23,288 bases of DNA, from contig JBFWNZ010000015.1 of assembly GCA_050250795.1 (NCBI GenBank), positions 1 to 23,288 of the forward strand, in the 5' to 3' direction. How positions within the stretch are numbered: the first letter of the stretch is position 1; each line of letters starts with the position of its first letter. Below, in pieces: positions 1 through 8,126 of the stretch. The position numbers and the translations under genes were made by a program. The stretch is from JBFWNZ01 sp050250795 (GTDB lineage: Bacteria; Pseudomonadota; Alphaproteobacteria; UBA8366). The notes under the pieces are model-generated. The model saw only the letters and a program-made list of their open reading frames with translations. It made no database searches and was not told the origin of the DNA.

Positions 1-1
1 C

Positions 2-28
2 CGCGACGCGAAGGAGCGATTACTGTGA
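2..28 (+). CDS. C-terminal tail of an upstream gene, possibly argH (partial)
   Basis: An open frame enters from the left edge and ends RDAKERLL-stop at 26-28. Its TGA overlaps the GTG start of the next gene as GTGA, which is the usual layout of translationally coupled genes. In many alphaproteobacteria the gene before lptM-lysA is argH (argininosuccinate lyase), and a short basic end would suit it. Eight residues cannot prove this, so the identity is an inference from gene order only. Confidence 0.3.
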   Translation, partial: RDAKERLL

Positions 29-159
29 AGCGCCTGGTCCTGCTGTTCATGGCCGCCCTGCTGCTGGCGGCGCCGCTTGCCGGCTGCGGCAAGAAGGGCG
101 ATCCGAAGCCGGAGGACGGATCGGTCGAGTTCCCGCGCCAGTATCCGAGGCCGAAGTGA
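25..159 (+). CDS. lptM: LptM-type small lipoprotein
   Basis: This 44-residue protein has a hydrophobic signal segment (residues 4-18) and a lipobox LAGC with the lipidated Cys at 21, followed by GKKGDPKP. CG-KKG-P just after the lipobox is the hallmark of the LptM (formerly YifL) family, outer-membrane lipoproteins that assist oxidative maturation of the LptD/LptE lipopolysaccharide translocon. The start is GTG at 25 because AAGGAG lies at 11-16 and the next gene begins exactly at this stop. The GTG of lysA overlaps the stop (GTGA), so both junctions of this gene are coupled. The E. coli homologue also neighbours a diaminopimelate-pathway gene (dapF). The alphaproteobacterial members are less studied, so the role is transferred from the family. 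Confidence 0.75.
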   Translation: MKRLVLLFMAALLLAAPLAGCGKKGDPKPEDGSVEFPRQYPRPK

Positions 160-1463
160 GCGTCTTCGCCTATCGCGACGGCATGCTGTGCGTCGAGGAT
201 GTGGCGGTCCCGCGCATCGCCGAGGCCGTGGGCACGCCCTTCTATGTCTATTCCAGCGCGGCCCTGACCGAGAATTACGGCCGCTTTGCCGATGCCTTCG
301 CCGGCATGCGCGCCACCATCTGCTATGCGATGAAGGCGAACTCGAACCTGGCCGTGCTGCGCCTGTTCGCCGATCTGGGCGCCGGCGCCGACGTCGTTTC
401 CGAGGGCGAGCTGCGCCGGGCGCTGACCGCCGGCATCCGGCCGGACCGCATCGTTTTTTCCGGGGTCGGCAAGACGCGGCAGGAAATGGCCTTCGCCATC
501 GAGGCGGGCATTCATCAGATCAACGTCGAATCCCTGCCGGAGATGGAGGCCCTGTCGGCGGTCGCCGCAGCGAAGGGCGTGCGGATGCCGATCGCGATCC
601 GGGTCAATCCCGACGTCGATGCCGGCACGCATCACAAGATTTCGACCGGCCGCGCCGAGGACAAGTTCGGCATCGACATCGCCGACGCCCCGGCCGCCTA
701 TGCCAGGGCCGCGGCGCTGCCGGGCGTGGAGCCGGTGGCGGTCGCCGTGCATATCGGCTCGCAATTGACCGACCTCGCCCCCTTCCGCGCTGCCTTCGGC
801 CGCGTCGCGGAGCTGGTCGCGACCCTGCGCGGACAGGGGATCGACATCCGGCGCCTCGATCTGGGCGGGGGGCTCGGCATCGTCTATCGCGAAGAGGCGC
901 CGCCGGCACCGGCTGCCTATGCCGCCGTGGTGCGCGAAACGGTGGGCGCGCTGGATTGCGAGATCATGCTGGAGCCGGGCCGGGCGCTGGTCGGCAATGC
1001 CGGGCTGCTGGTGACGCGGGTCATCTACATCAAGGAAGGCCGCACGCGGCGCTTCGCCATCGTCGACGCGGCCATGAACGACCTGATCCGGCCGGCCTTG
1101 TACGAGGCATGGCACGGCATGCGGCCGGTGCGCGAGCCCGCGCCGGGGACCGCGCCGATCCCGCACGATGTGGTCGGACCGATCTGCGAGACCGGCGACA
1201 CCTTCACCGTCGCCCGGCCGCTGCCGCCGCTGCTCGCGGAAGAGTTATTGGTCATGGAGGGCGCGGGCGCGTACGGTTCCGCCATGTCCTCGACCTATAA
1301 CAGCCGGCCGCTGGTGCCCGAGGTCCTGGTCCGCGGCGATGCCTTCGCGGTGGTCCGGGCGCGGCCCGACCATGCCGAGATGCTGCGGCTGGAGCGGCTG
1401 GCAAACTGGCAGGATACCGGCGCGCCGGAGCGGCGCGCCGCGGGGGCGGCCCGAACCACCTAG
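156..1463 (+). CDS. lysA: Diaminopimelate decarboxylase
   Basis: LysA is a PLP-dependent fold III decarboxylase that converts meso-diaminopimelate to L-lysine in the cytoplasm, the last step of lysine synthesis. The 435 residues match the family's usual length of about 420. Visible motifs are the PLP-binding lysine K60 in YAMKANSN, the glycine-rich phosphate loop LDLGGGLGI, EPGR, the active-site CETGDTF that completes the partner subunit's site in the dimer, and a C-terminal GAYGSAMSSTYNSRP segment. The start is GTG at 156, overlapping the lptM stop by GTGA. An in-frame alternative further downstream would lose conserved N-terminal sequence (GTPFYVYSS). The next gene begins 9 bases after the stop, so all probably share one transcript. 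Confidence 0.97.
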   Translation: MSVFAYRDGMLCVEDVAVPRIAEAVGTPFYVYSSAALTENYGRFADAFAGMRATICYAMKANSNLAVLRLFADLGAGADVVSEGELRRALTAGIRPDRIVFSGVGKTRQEMAFAIEAGIHQINVESLPEMEALSAVAAAKGVRMPIAIRVNPDVDAGTHHKISTGRAEDKFGIDIADAPAAYARAAALPGVEPVAVAVHIGSQLTDLAPFRAAFGRVAELVATLRGQGIDIRRLDLGGGLGIVYREEAPPAPAAYAAVVRETVGALDCEIMLEPGRALVGNAGLLVTRVIYIKEGRTRRFAIVDAAMNDLIRPALYEAWHGMRPVREPAPGTAPIPHDVVGPICETGDTFTVARPLPPLLAEELLVMEGAGAYGSAMSSTYNSRPLVPEVLVRGDAFAVVRARPDHAEMLRLERLANWQDTGAPERRAAGAARTT

Positions 1464-1471
1464 GAGCGCGG

Positions 1472-4000
1472 ATGCGGAAAGCGGCCTGGAGACGGACGGC
1501 GACTGGTTCGGGGCGGCTGATCCTGTCCTGGGCTGCGCTCGCCTGGGAACGGCTCTGGCCGGCGCTGTGGCCGGCCGTCGGCGTCTCCGGACTGTTCCTG
1601 CTGCTCGCCCTGCTCGACCTTCTTCCCGCCCTGCCGGGCTGGCTGCATGCGATCGTGCTGGTGTTGCTGGCGGCCGGCATCGTCGAGGGATTGCGACGCG
1701 GCCTGCGCGGGCTGCATCTGCCCGACCGCAAGGCGGCGCTGCGCCGGCTGGAACGGGTCAACGCCCTGCGACACCGCCCGCTGCAGACGCTGGAGGACCG
1801 CCTGCCCGGCGGCCGGCCGGCCGACCCGGCGGCACGGGCACTCTGGGCCGAGCACCAAGCCCGCATGCGGGCGGCCGTCGCGAAGCTTCGCGTCGGCGCG
1901 CCGTCGCCGAAGCTGTACCGGCACGACCCCTTCGCCCTGCGCCTCATGCTCGGACTGGGGTTGTTCCTGGCCGTCCTGCTGGCCGGCGAGGATGCGGCAA
2001 ACCGCCTGTCCCGCGCGCTGATGCCCCAGATTGCCCTGTGGCAGCCCGCACCGCCGGCCGTGCTCGACGCCTGGATCGCCCCGCCGGAGCATACCGGCGA
2101 GCCGCCCCGGTTCCTGGCCGCGACGCCGGCCGGCGAAACGACCCTGCTGACCGTTCCGCAGGGCAGCCGGCTGGTCGCGCGGGTCAGCGGCGGACGCGGA
2201 ACGCCCGTGCTGGCCATCGCGCCGTCCGGCGAGAACGAAGGTCCGGCGCGCGAAATCCCCTTCGCCGCGGTGCCCGGCCCCTCCGGCGACAGCCATCGCC
2301 TGGAGCAGCCCCTGGAAACCGGCGGCACGGTCACGGTGCAGCAGGGCCGGACGGTGCTAGCCGGCTGGCACATCGAGATACAGCCCGACACGGCGCCCAG
2401 CATCGCCTTTGCCAAGCCGCCCTCGCAGACGCGCAACGCGGTGCTGCGGCTGGATTTCCGCGCGACGGACGACCACGGCATCGAGCATGCGACCGCACAG
2501 ATCCGCCGCCTCGACGAATCGCAGACGGCGGCCGGCGAACCGATGACCGTCGACCTGCCGCTCGGCAGCAACCGGCGCCGGCTGACCGGCACCAGCTATC
2601 ACGACCTGACGCCGCATCCCTGGGCGGGCCTGCCGGTCGAGATCGTGCTGAGCGCCACCGACAGCATCGGGCAGGAAGGCCGCAGCGAAGCGGTGCGCAC
2701 CGTGCTGCCGGAACGCCTGTTCAACCATCCCGTCGCCCGCGAGATCGTCGCCGAGCGCCGGCGCCTCAGCGCCAATCCGGCGGCCAATGCCTTGGAAGTC
2801 GGGCTGGCGCTGCGCATCATCGCCTGGCAGCCGGAGCGATATAACGAGGATCATGTCGTCTTCCTGGCGCTGACCAGCACCGCGCACCGGCTGGACCGCG
2901 ACCGCGGCATCCGCACCGGCGACCCGGAGGTTCTGGCCGGGGTGCAGCAAGTGCTGTGGGAGACCGCGCTGCGGGTGGAGGACGGCAAGCTGTCGCTGTC
3001 CGCGAACGCTTTGCGGCAGGCCGAGCAGGCGCTGCGCGACGCCCTGAAGAACGACGCCGAGGACGCGGAGATCGAGCGTCTGCTCGACCAGCTCGAAGCG
3101 GCGATGAACGAGTATCTGGACGAACTGGCGCGCATGCAGCCCGACGGGCAGCAGATGCAGCCGGCGCGGCCCGATCCGCGTGCCACCGTCCTGCGGCGCG
3201 AGGATTTGCGCCGCATGCTGGACCGCATCCGCGAGTTGAACCGCAGCGGCGCCCGCGAGGCGGCCCAGCAGATGCTGGCGCAGATGCAGTCGATGATGGA
3301 GAATCTGCGCACCCAGCAGCGCATGGCCGGACCGAACGGCGAGAACCAGCGCGCGATGCAGGCCCTGCGCGACCTGCAGAAGCTGATCGAGGGCCAGCAG
3401 GAACTGCTGGACGAGACCTTCCGCGATTCCCAGGACGAGGCGGCGGGGCAGCCGATGCCGGGGATGCCGGGCCAGGGGCAGCAAGGACAGCAGGGTCGGG
3501 GCCAGCCCTCGCAGCAATCGATGGATCGCGCGACCCGCCAGGAGCAGCTGCGCCGCCAGCTGGGCGACGTGATGCGCCGGCTGGGCGAGATGTCCGGCAA
3601 TATCCCGCGCCCGATGGGCCGCGCCGAGGGCGAGATGCGTCGGTCCGGCGAAGCCTTGCAGCAGGGCCAGACCGGCCAGTCGGTCGATGCGCAGACGCGC
3701 GCGGTGGATCAACTCCAGCAGGGCGCGCGAAGCGCGACCGACGAGCTGATGCGCATGCTGGGCCAGGGCGAAGGCATGGAACAGACGGGGCCGGACGGAT
3801 CGCCCCTGCCCCGCGACCCCCTGGGCCGGCTGCCGCCCGAGGCCGGCGACGGGCTCAGCACCGGCGATGTCGGACTGCCCGAAGGCGAGGGCCTGCGACA
3901 GGCGCGGGAGATTCGCGACGAGCTGCGCCGCCGCGCCAGCGACCCCAGCCGGCCGGCATCCGAACGCCAGTATATCGACCGGCTGCTGCGCCAGTTCTGA
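1472..4000 (+). CDS. DUF4175 / TIGR02302 family membrane protein
   Basis: This 842-residue protein has three hydrophobic segments near the N-terminus (about 32-51, 58-75 and 154-172), a long soluble region with beta-rich stretches (about 190-410), and a C-terminal half rich in Gln, Met and Arg (about 560-730). It ends with a conserved-looking RRRASDPSRPASERQYIDRLLRQF-like tail that is typical of TIGR02302 proteins. The family is restricted mainly to alphaproteobacteria and has no established function. The Q/M-rich half is predicted to be helical and may mediate protein contacts. The start is ATG at 1472 with GGAG at 1463-1466 overlapping the lysA stop. The lysA-DUF4175 order recurs in alphaproteobacteria, but I know of no experimental link. 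Family assignment is confident; function is unknown. Confidence 0.9.
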   Translation: MRKAAWRRTATGSGRLILSWAALAWERLWPALWPAVGVSGLFLLLALLDLLPALPGWLHAIVLVLLAAGIVEGLRRGLRGLHLPDRKAALRRLERVNALRHRPLQTLEDRLPGGRPADPAARALWAEHQARMRAAVAKLRVGAPSPKLYRHDPFALRLMLGLGLFLAVLLAGEDAANRLSRALMPQIALWQPAPPAVLDAWIAPPEHTGEPPRFLAATPAGETTLLTVPQGSRLVARVSGGRGTPVLAIAPSGENEGPAREIPFAAVPGPSGDSHRLEQPLETGGTVTVQQGRTVLAGWHIEIQPDTAPSIAFAKPPSQTRNAVLRLDFRATDDHGIEHATAQIRRLDESQTAAGEPMTVDLPLGSNRRRLTGTSYHDLTPHPWAGLPVEIVLSATDSIGQEGRSEAVRTVLPERLFNHPVAREIVAERRRLSANPAANALEVGLALRIIAWQPERYNEDHVVFLALTSTAHRLDRDRGIRTGDPEVLAGVQQVLWETALRVEDGKLSLSANALRQAEQALRDALKNDAEDAEIERLLDQLEAAMNEYLDELARMQPDGQQMQPARPDPRATVLRREDLRRMLDRIRELNRSGAREAAQQMLAQMQSMMENLRTQQRMAGPNGENQRAMQALRDLQKLIEGQQELLDETFRDSQDEAAGQPMPGMPGQGQQGQQGRGQPSQQSMDRATRQEQLRRQLGDVMRRLGEMSGNIPRPMGRAEGEMRRSGEALQQGQTGQSVDAQTRAVDQLQQGARSATDELMRMLGQGEGMEQTGPDGSPLPRDPLGRLPPEAGDGLSTGDVGLPEGEGLRQAREIRDELRRRASDPSRPASERQYIDRLLRQF

Positions 4001-4052
4001 TGCATTCCTCGCCCGCGGTGTAGTATCCCCGCGGTCAACCGAGGGAGCCGCC

Positions 4053-5024
4053 ATGAAAGCCGTTACCGTCGCCGAATTCGGACCGCCGGAAAGTCTCCGC
4101 TGGGCCGAGATGCCTGCGCCCCAGCCGGGACCGGGGCAGGTCGCGATCCGGGTGCGGGCGGCGGGGCTGAACTTCGCCGACACGCTGATGGTGGCGGGCA
4201 AGTATCAGGTGAAGCCGGACCTGCCCTTCGTCCCGGGCATGGAGGCGGCGGGCGAGGTGATCGCCTGCGGTGCCGGCGTGACGCGCTTCCGGCCAGGCGA
4301 CCGGGTGATGGCGGTGTGCGACAGCGGCGCCTTCGCCGAGCAGGCGGTGGCGCATGAATCCGCCGTCTACGCCATCCCCGAAGCCATGGATTTCGCCACC
4401 GCCGCCACATTTCCCATCGTCTACGGCACCGCGCATCTGGCGCTGGGTGCGCGCGGGCGGCTCAAGCCGGGCGAGACGCTGCTGGTGCACGGCGCGGCGG
4501 GCGGCGTCGGCCTGGCTGCGGTGGAGATCGGCAAGCGCATGGGCGCGACGGTGATCGCCACCGCCGGCAGCGCCGAGAAGCTGGCGCTGGCCCGGGCGCA
4601 TGGCGCCGACCACGTCATCGACTATACCGCCGGCCCGTTCATCGACGCGGTCAAGGATATCGGTCTGGCCGATGCGGTGTTCGACCCGGTCGGCGGCGAC
4701 GTGTTCGACCAGTCGCTGCGCTGCGTGAACTGGGAGGCCCGCATCCTGGTGATCGGCTTCGCCGCCGGGCGCATCCCGCAGGCACCGGCCAACATCCTGC
4801 TGGTCAAGAACGTCGATGTCGTGGGCGTGTTCTGGGGCGCCTATCGCCGCCGCGCGCCGCAGCAGGTGCGCGACGGCATCGAGGAACTGCTCGGCTGGTG
4901 GCGGGAGGGCGCGCTCAAGCCGCATGTCTCGATGACGTTTCCGGCGCAGCGCACCGCCGAGGCGATGGCGGCACTGCTCGGCCGCGCGACGACGGGCAAG
5001 GTGGCGATCGCCCTGGAGGGCTGA
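4053..5024 (+). CDS. NADPH:quinone oxidoreductase-like protein (zinc-free MDR family)
   Basis: This 323-residue protein is a medium-chain dehydrogenase/reductase of the quinone oxidoreductase type. It has an N-terminal GroES-like domain (PGMEAAGEV at 61-69, GDRV at 82-85) and a Rossmann domain with AAGGVG at 148-153 for NADPH binding. The structural and catalytic zinc cysteines of alcohol dehydrogenases are absent, as expected for QOR-type enzymes, which reduce quinones or enones. The ATG at 4053 is chosen because GAGGGAG lies at 4041-4047 and the family starts with MKAV. Upstream in-frame sequence runs into the DUF4175 gene and is not conserved-looking. It faces the NIPSNAP gene convergently across 30 bases. 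The substrate cannot be told from the sequence. Confidence 0.86.
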   Translation: MKAVTVAEFGPPESLRWAEMPAPQPGPGQVAIRVRAAGLNFADTLMVAGKYQVKPDLPFVPGMEAAGEVIACGAGVTRFRPGDRVMAVCDSGAFAEQAVAHESAVYAIPEAMDFATAATFPIVYGTAHLALGARGRLKPGETLLVHGAAGGVGLAAVEIGKRMGATVIATAGSAEKLALARAHGADHVIDYTAGPFIDAVKDIGLADAVFDPVGGDVFDQSLRCVNWEARILVIGFAAGRIPQAPANILLVKNVDVVGVFWGAYRRRAPQQVRDGIEELLGWWREGALKPHVSMTFPAQRTAEAMAALLGRATTGKVAIALEG

Positions 5025-5054
5025 CGCCGCCCGCCCGTCATAGTCGCAAGCGCC

Positions 5055-5369
5055 CTACTTGATCGGCGAGAAGGGCACCGGCACCAGCACCTTGTTCTCC
5101 TGATGCATGATCAGGTCCTGGATCTTGTCGCGATAGGGCTGCCAGCGCGGGTCGGCGTCGCGCGCCTTCCGCCGGGCCTCCATGTCGCCCATGTCCTTGT
5201 AGCCCCACAGATGCACGACCTGGTTCAACGGCCCGACCGCGACCTGGAAGAAGCCGATCAGCCCGCCGAGATGCTGCTCCATGATCGGCACGGCCTCGTT
5301 GCCGCACAGGTTGACGAAGGTCGAGACGCGATTGGGCTTGAGCGTGTACGTGCGGTGGTCGATGATCAT
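5055..5369 (-). CDS. NIPSNAP family protein
   Basis: This 104-residue protein starts MIIDHRTYTL and continues with a dimeric alpha/beta-barrel (ferredoxin-like) pattern, including HLWGYKDMGDMEARRKARDADPRWQPY, which is diagnostic of NIPSNAP proteins. Bacterial members are single-domain and of this length, with no settled biochemical role. They often sit near oxidoreductases or degradation enzymes. I chose the ATG at 5367-5369 because AAGGAA precedes it and the family begins with the (I)xDxRTYTL strand. A longer in-frame extension to 5624 would cross the divergent promoter region and has no family resemblance. It is divergent from the aldo/keto reductase gene, with 103 bases between the two starts, so the two may share control. 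Confidence 0.88.
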   Translation of the reverse strand: MIIDHRTYTLKPNRVSTFVNLCGNEAVPIMEQHLGGLIGFFQVAVGPLNQVVHLWGYKDMGDMEARRKARDADPRWQPYRDKIQDLIMHQENKVLVPVPFSPIK

Positions 5370-5388
5370 GGCGAATTCCTTCCCATTG

Positions 5389-5429
5389 CGTGAGTGTCCC
5401 GGCCAGCCGGATGGCGGCCGCAACTCACG
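5389..5429. repeat. Inverted repeat in the NIPSNAP / aldo-keto reductase divergent region
   Basis: CGTGAGT at 5389-5395 is matched by its exact reverse complement ACTCACG at 5423-5429. Inside it lies a second pair, GCCA at 5402-5405 and TGGC at 5412-5415, flanked by GGCC on both sides. The structure sits between two divergent start codons, 20 bases from the NIPSNAP start and 44 from the reductase start. It could be an operator or an mRNA leader hairpin. No regulator family is recognised. Confidence 0.4.
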
Positions 5430-5472
5430 GTAAGGCGAACCGGACCCCACAGGAAACGCTCTCGGAGGCGAC

Positions 5473-6474
5473 ATGCAGTACGTCAATCTCGGCCGTTCCG
5501 GCCTCAGGGTTTCACGCCTCGCGCTCGGCTGCATGAACTGGGGGTCGAAGACCTTCCGCGAATTCGTGCTGGACGAGGACGAGGCCCGCGCGGTGATCCG
5601 CAAGGCGCTGGACCTCGGCATCAACTATTTCGACACCTCGGATTTCTATGGCAGCGGCGACTCGGAGACGATCCTGGGCCGGGCGCTGAAGGACATGGCC
5701 AGCCGCGAATCCGTGGTGATCGCGACCAAGGTCTATTCTGCGACCGGCCCCTCGGTGATGGAGCGCGGCCTGTCGCGCAAGCATATCCGCCACGCCGTCG
5801 ATGCCTCGCTGCGCCGCCTGCAGACCGACTACATCGACCTCTATCAGCTGCACCAGCAGGACGCGACGACGCCGCTGGAGGAGACGATGGAGGCCCTGGC
5901 CGACCTCGTCCGCGCGGGCAAGGTGCTGTATGTCGGCGCGTCCAACCATTTCGCCTGGCAGCTGGCGCGCGCGATCCACGCCGCCGACCGCAACGGCTGG
6001 CCGCGCTTCATCAACTATCAGGGCTTCCACAACCTGCTCTACCGCGAGGAAGAGCGCGAGACGATGCCGCTGATCGCCTCGGAAGGCATCTCGGCCACGC
6101 CCTGGAGCCCGCTCGCCCGCGGCTTCCTGGCCGGCAACCGCACCCGCGAGAGCTTCGGCGACACGCTGCGCGCCAAGACCGACAAGCGCACCCATTCCTG
6201 GTTCTACACCGATGCCGATTTCGCCATCGTGGACCGGGTGAAGGAGGTCGCGGCGCGGATCGGCGTCACCCCGGCGCAAATCGCCATCGCCTGGCTGCTG
6301 CACGACCCGCGCGTGGCCGCCCCCATCGTCGGCGTGTCGCGGCCGGACCAGCTTGAAGGGAATGTCGCCGCGCTCTCGGTCAAGCTGACCCGCGAGGACT
6401 GCGCCTATATGGAGGAGCCCTATGTGCCCCGGAAGATCCTGGGCATGGGGCTGAGCACCGAAGGCGCCACCTGA
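5473..6474 (+). CDS. Aldo/keto reductase
   Basis: This 333-residue cytoplasmic NADPH-dependent carbonyl reductase has the full AKR catalytic tetrad: D54 and Y59 (NYFDTSDFYG), K86 (VVIATKVY) and H127 (LYQLHQQD). The N-terminal LGRSGLRVSRLALGCMNWG hairpin and the C-terminal cofactor segment with IVGVSRPDQL are those of the YajO/Tas-like branch of (beta/alpha)8 AKRs. GGAGG at 5465-5469 fixes the ATG at 5473. It is divergent from the NIPSNAP gene and ends 27 bases before the convergent end of the next gene. The substrate is unknown; the branch usually handles aldehydes and ketones or sugars. Confidence 0.93.
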   Translation: MQYVNLGRSGLRVSRLALGCMNWGSKTFREFVLDEDEARAVIRKALDLGINYFDTSDFYGSGDSETILGRALKDMASRESVVIATKVYSATGPSVMERGLSRKHIRHAVDASLRRLQTDYIDLYQLHQQDATTPLEETMEALADLVRAGKVLYVGASNHFAWQLARAIHAADRNGWPRFINYQGFHNLLYREEERETMPLIASEGISATPWSPLARGFLAGNRTRESFGDTLRAKTDKRTHSWFYTDADFAIVDRVKEVAARIGVTPAQIAIAWLLHDPRVAAPIVGVSRPDQLEGNVAALSVKLTREDCAYMEEPYVPRKILGMGLSTEGAT

Positions 6475-6501
6475 CCCCAGGGGCCGGGCGCCATCTGCCG
6501 C

Positions 6502-7038
6502 TCAATGCAGGTGGCGCTTGCCCTCGGGCGGCACCGCCACCGAGACCGCGGCTTCGGAGACCATCAGATCGAGGTCCCAGCCGGCCTTGCTTGCCAGGGT
6601 GCTGATCTGGTGCAGGAGGCCGTGCAGCAGTTCGGCGTTGAGGCCGAGCGAGATGTCGCGCCCGTCGTCGGTCCGAAGGGTGAGGTGGGTGATGCCGTTC
6701 TCGCCCATGCGGCAATTGCCGCCGACCACCAGAAGCGGCACCTCGGTCAGGGGCGTATTGCGCTTTTCCTGATCGTGCGGCTTGTCCAGCTTGACCTTCT
6801 GCAGCGCTTCCTGATGCGCCACCGCCCGCACCACCTCTTTGGCGCGGCCTGTCGGCGCCTGCACCTGCTGCGCCGGAGCGCCGTCGCTGGACTGGATCAA
6901 CGCCGGCCACAGAACCTTGACGAAGCGCCGGGTCAGCCAGAGCTGTGCCTCCATGCCGCCGGTCGTGCTGATGCGGAAGAGCAGGCGGTCCTGCTCCGCC
7001 GAGTAGCTCATCGTCATCTGGTGCAGCGCGTTCGACAT
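6502..7038 (-). CDS. Conserved hypothetical protein, 178 residues
   Basis: I do not recognise a named domain. The protein begins MSNALHQMTMSYSAEQDRLLFRISTT and then WLTRRFVKVLWPAL, a pattern I associate with uncharacterised proteobacterial proteins. The middle (about 50-100) is charged and probably disordered. The C-terminal third carries two predicted strands (VPLLVVGGNCRMG, THLTLRTDDGRDISLGL), a helix (LLHGLLHQISTLA) and a His-containing end. There is no signal peptide or membrane segment. Codon use matches its neighbours and it reads on the same strand as, and 49 bases downstream of, the beta-hydroxyacid dehydrogenase, so it may be cotranscribed. Only a weak purine run precedes the start. 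Confidence 0.72.
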   Translation of the reverse strand: MSNALHQMTMSYSAEQDRLLFRISTTGGMEAQLWLTRRFVKVLWPALIQSSDGAPAQQVQAPTGRAKEVVRAVAHQEALQKVKLDKPHDQEKRNTPLTEVPLLVVGGNCRMGENGITHLTLRTDDGRDISLGLNAELLHGLLHQISTLASKAGWDLDLMVSEAAVSVAVPPEGKRHLH

Positions 7039-7087
7039 CGCCCGTCCATCCGTTCCCGCGCGCGCCCCCGGTTCATCCCCGGCGGCG

Positions 7088-7981
7088 TCAGCGCGTCTTG
7101 GGAACCTCGAAGCCCGCCAGCTCCTCGACCAGCCGGATGACCTCGCTCATATCCGCATTCTGGCCGAAACGGGCATAGGCCGTCATGAAAAGTTGACGCG
7201 CCGACAACGCGACCGACATCGGCACGCCCAGCTCCTCGGCCTCCTCCTGCCACAAGGTCATGTCCTTGCGGATGATGTAGAGACCGGAGCCGTAGTCGAA
7301 TTCGCGGGTCAGGATGTGATCCGGCACCTTGGTCAGGGTCGCGCTGTTCTGGCCCGAGCCGGTGTTCAGCACCTCCAGCATCGTCTCGGGGTCGAGCCCG
7401 GCCTTGGCGCCCATCACCATCGCCTCGCAGGCGACCGCGAGATTGGTGACCGAGACGATGTTGTTCACCAGCTTCATCGTCTGCGCCACGCCCGGCTTCT
7501 CGCCCAGATAGACCAGCTTGCTGGAGGCGGCCTCCAGCATCGGCCGCACCTGCTCGTAGGCGGCCTTCGGTCCGGCCGCCATGATCGTCAGCGTGCCGGC
7601 CCGCGCGCGCGGCGAGCCGCCGGAAATCGGTGCGTCGACCACCGCGATGCCCTTGGCGCCCAAGGTCTCGGCCGCGCGCAGCAGGGTCGGCCGGCCGACC
7701 GTGCCCAGATTGACGAACACCTTGATCGCCTTGCCATGCACCACGCCGTCGGCGCCGCCGACCACCGCTTCGAAGGCCGGGTTGCTGGGCAGGCAGCCGA
7801 ACACCAGCGCCTCGCGGTCGGCGACGTCGCGCGGCGAGGCGGCCAGCCGCGCCTGCCGCTCCAGCAGCGGTGCGGCGGCGGCCTCGTTCACGTCGAACAC
7901 GGTCATCGCCTTCTCCGCCCCCAGCATGTTGAGCGCGATGCCCTGGCCCATGCTGCCCACGCCGATGAATCCGACGCTCAT
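7088..7981 (-). CDS. NAD(P)-dependent beta-hydroxyacid dehydrogenase (HIBADH / GarR family)
   Basis: This 297-residue two-domain dehydrogenase resembles 3-hydroxyisobutyrate dehydrogenase, tartronate semialdehyde reductase (GarR) and glyoxylate reductase. An N-terminal Rossmann fold begins GFIGVGSMGQGIALNML (residues 4-20). The substrate-binding signature DAPISGG is at 116-122. The catalytic lysine is K170 in KLVNN, followed by the long helix of the C-terminal domain. GGAGAG precedes the ATG at 7979-7981. It is divergent from the D-glutamate cyclase-like gene across 145 bases. The substrate cannot be chosen between the small beta-hydroxyacids by sequence alone. Confidence 0.92.
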   Translation of the reverse strand: MSVGFIGVGSMGQGIALNMLGAEKAMTVFDVNEAAAAPLLERQARLAASPRDVADREALVFGCLPSNPAFEAVVGGADGVVHGKAIKVFVNLGTVGRPTLLRAAETLGAKGIAVVDAPISGGSPRARAGTLTIMAAGPKAAYEQVRPMLEAASSKLVYLGEKPGVAQTMKLVNNIVSVTNLAVACEAMVMGAKAGLDPETMLEVLNTGSGQNSATLTKVPDHILTREFDYGSGLYIIRKDMTLWQEEAEELGVPMSVALSARQLFMTAYARFGQNADMSEVIRLVEELAGFEVPKTR

Positions 7982-8126
7982 GCCCGTCTCTCCGTGTTGC
8001 CGATGTCGCAGGTCACCGCGACGGACGCCGCGGCTGGATGCTCACACTAGAACCGGGCGCGGTGGCGTGCAAATGCCGGCACTTCTGGCATACTCGCCGA
8101 ACGAAAAGTCTGGGAGGACCGCCGCG

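Noticed and set aside
77..1300. A 407-residue Arg-rich frame overlapping lysA on the same strand
   Set aside because: It is an out-of-frame shadow of lysA, with an arginine-rich composition typical of shifted GC-rich frames.
3380..3560. Gln/Gly/Met-rich stretch in the DUF4175 gene as a tandem repeat or frameshift scar
   Set aside because: The frame is intact and the family is characteristically low-complexity here; no unit repeats exactly.
2357..4201. A 614-residue antisense frame opposite the DUF4175 gene
   Set aside because: High GC leaves long stop-free antisense frames. The composition mirrors the Gln/Arg-rich sense gene, no family resemblance is seen, and the sense strand is clearly coding.
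6463..6492. GGCGCC pair around the aldo/keto reductase stop as a bidirectional terminator
   Set aside because: The hexamers are self-complementary, the inner CCCC-A-GGGG cannot close with one base, and no T-run follows on either strand.
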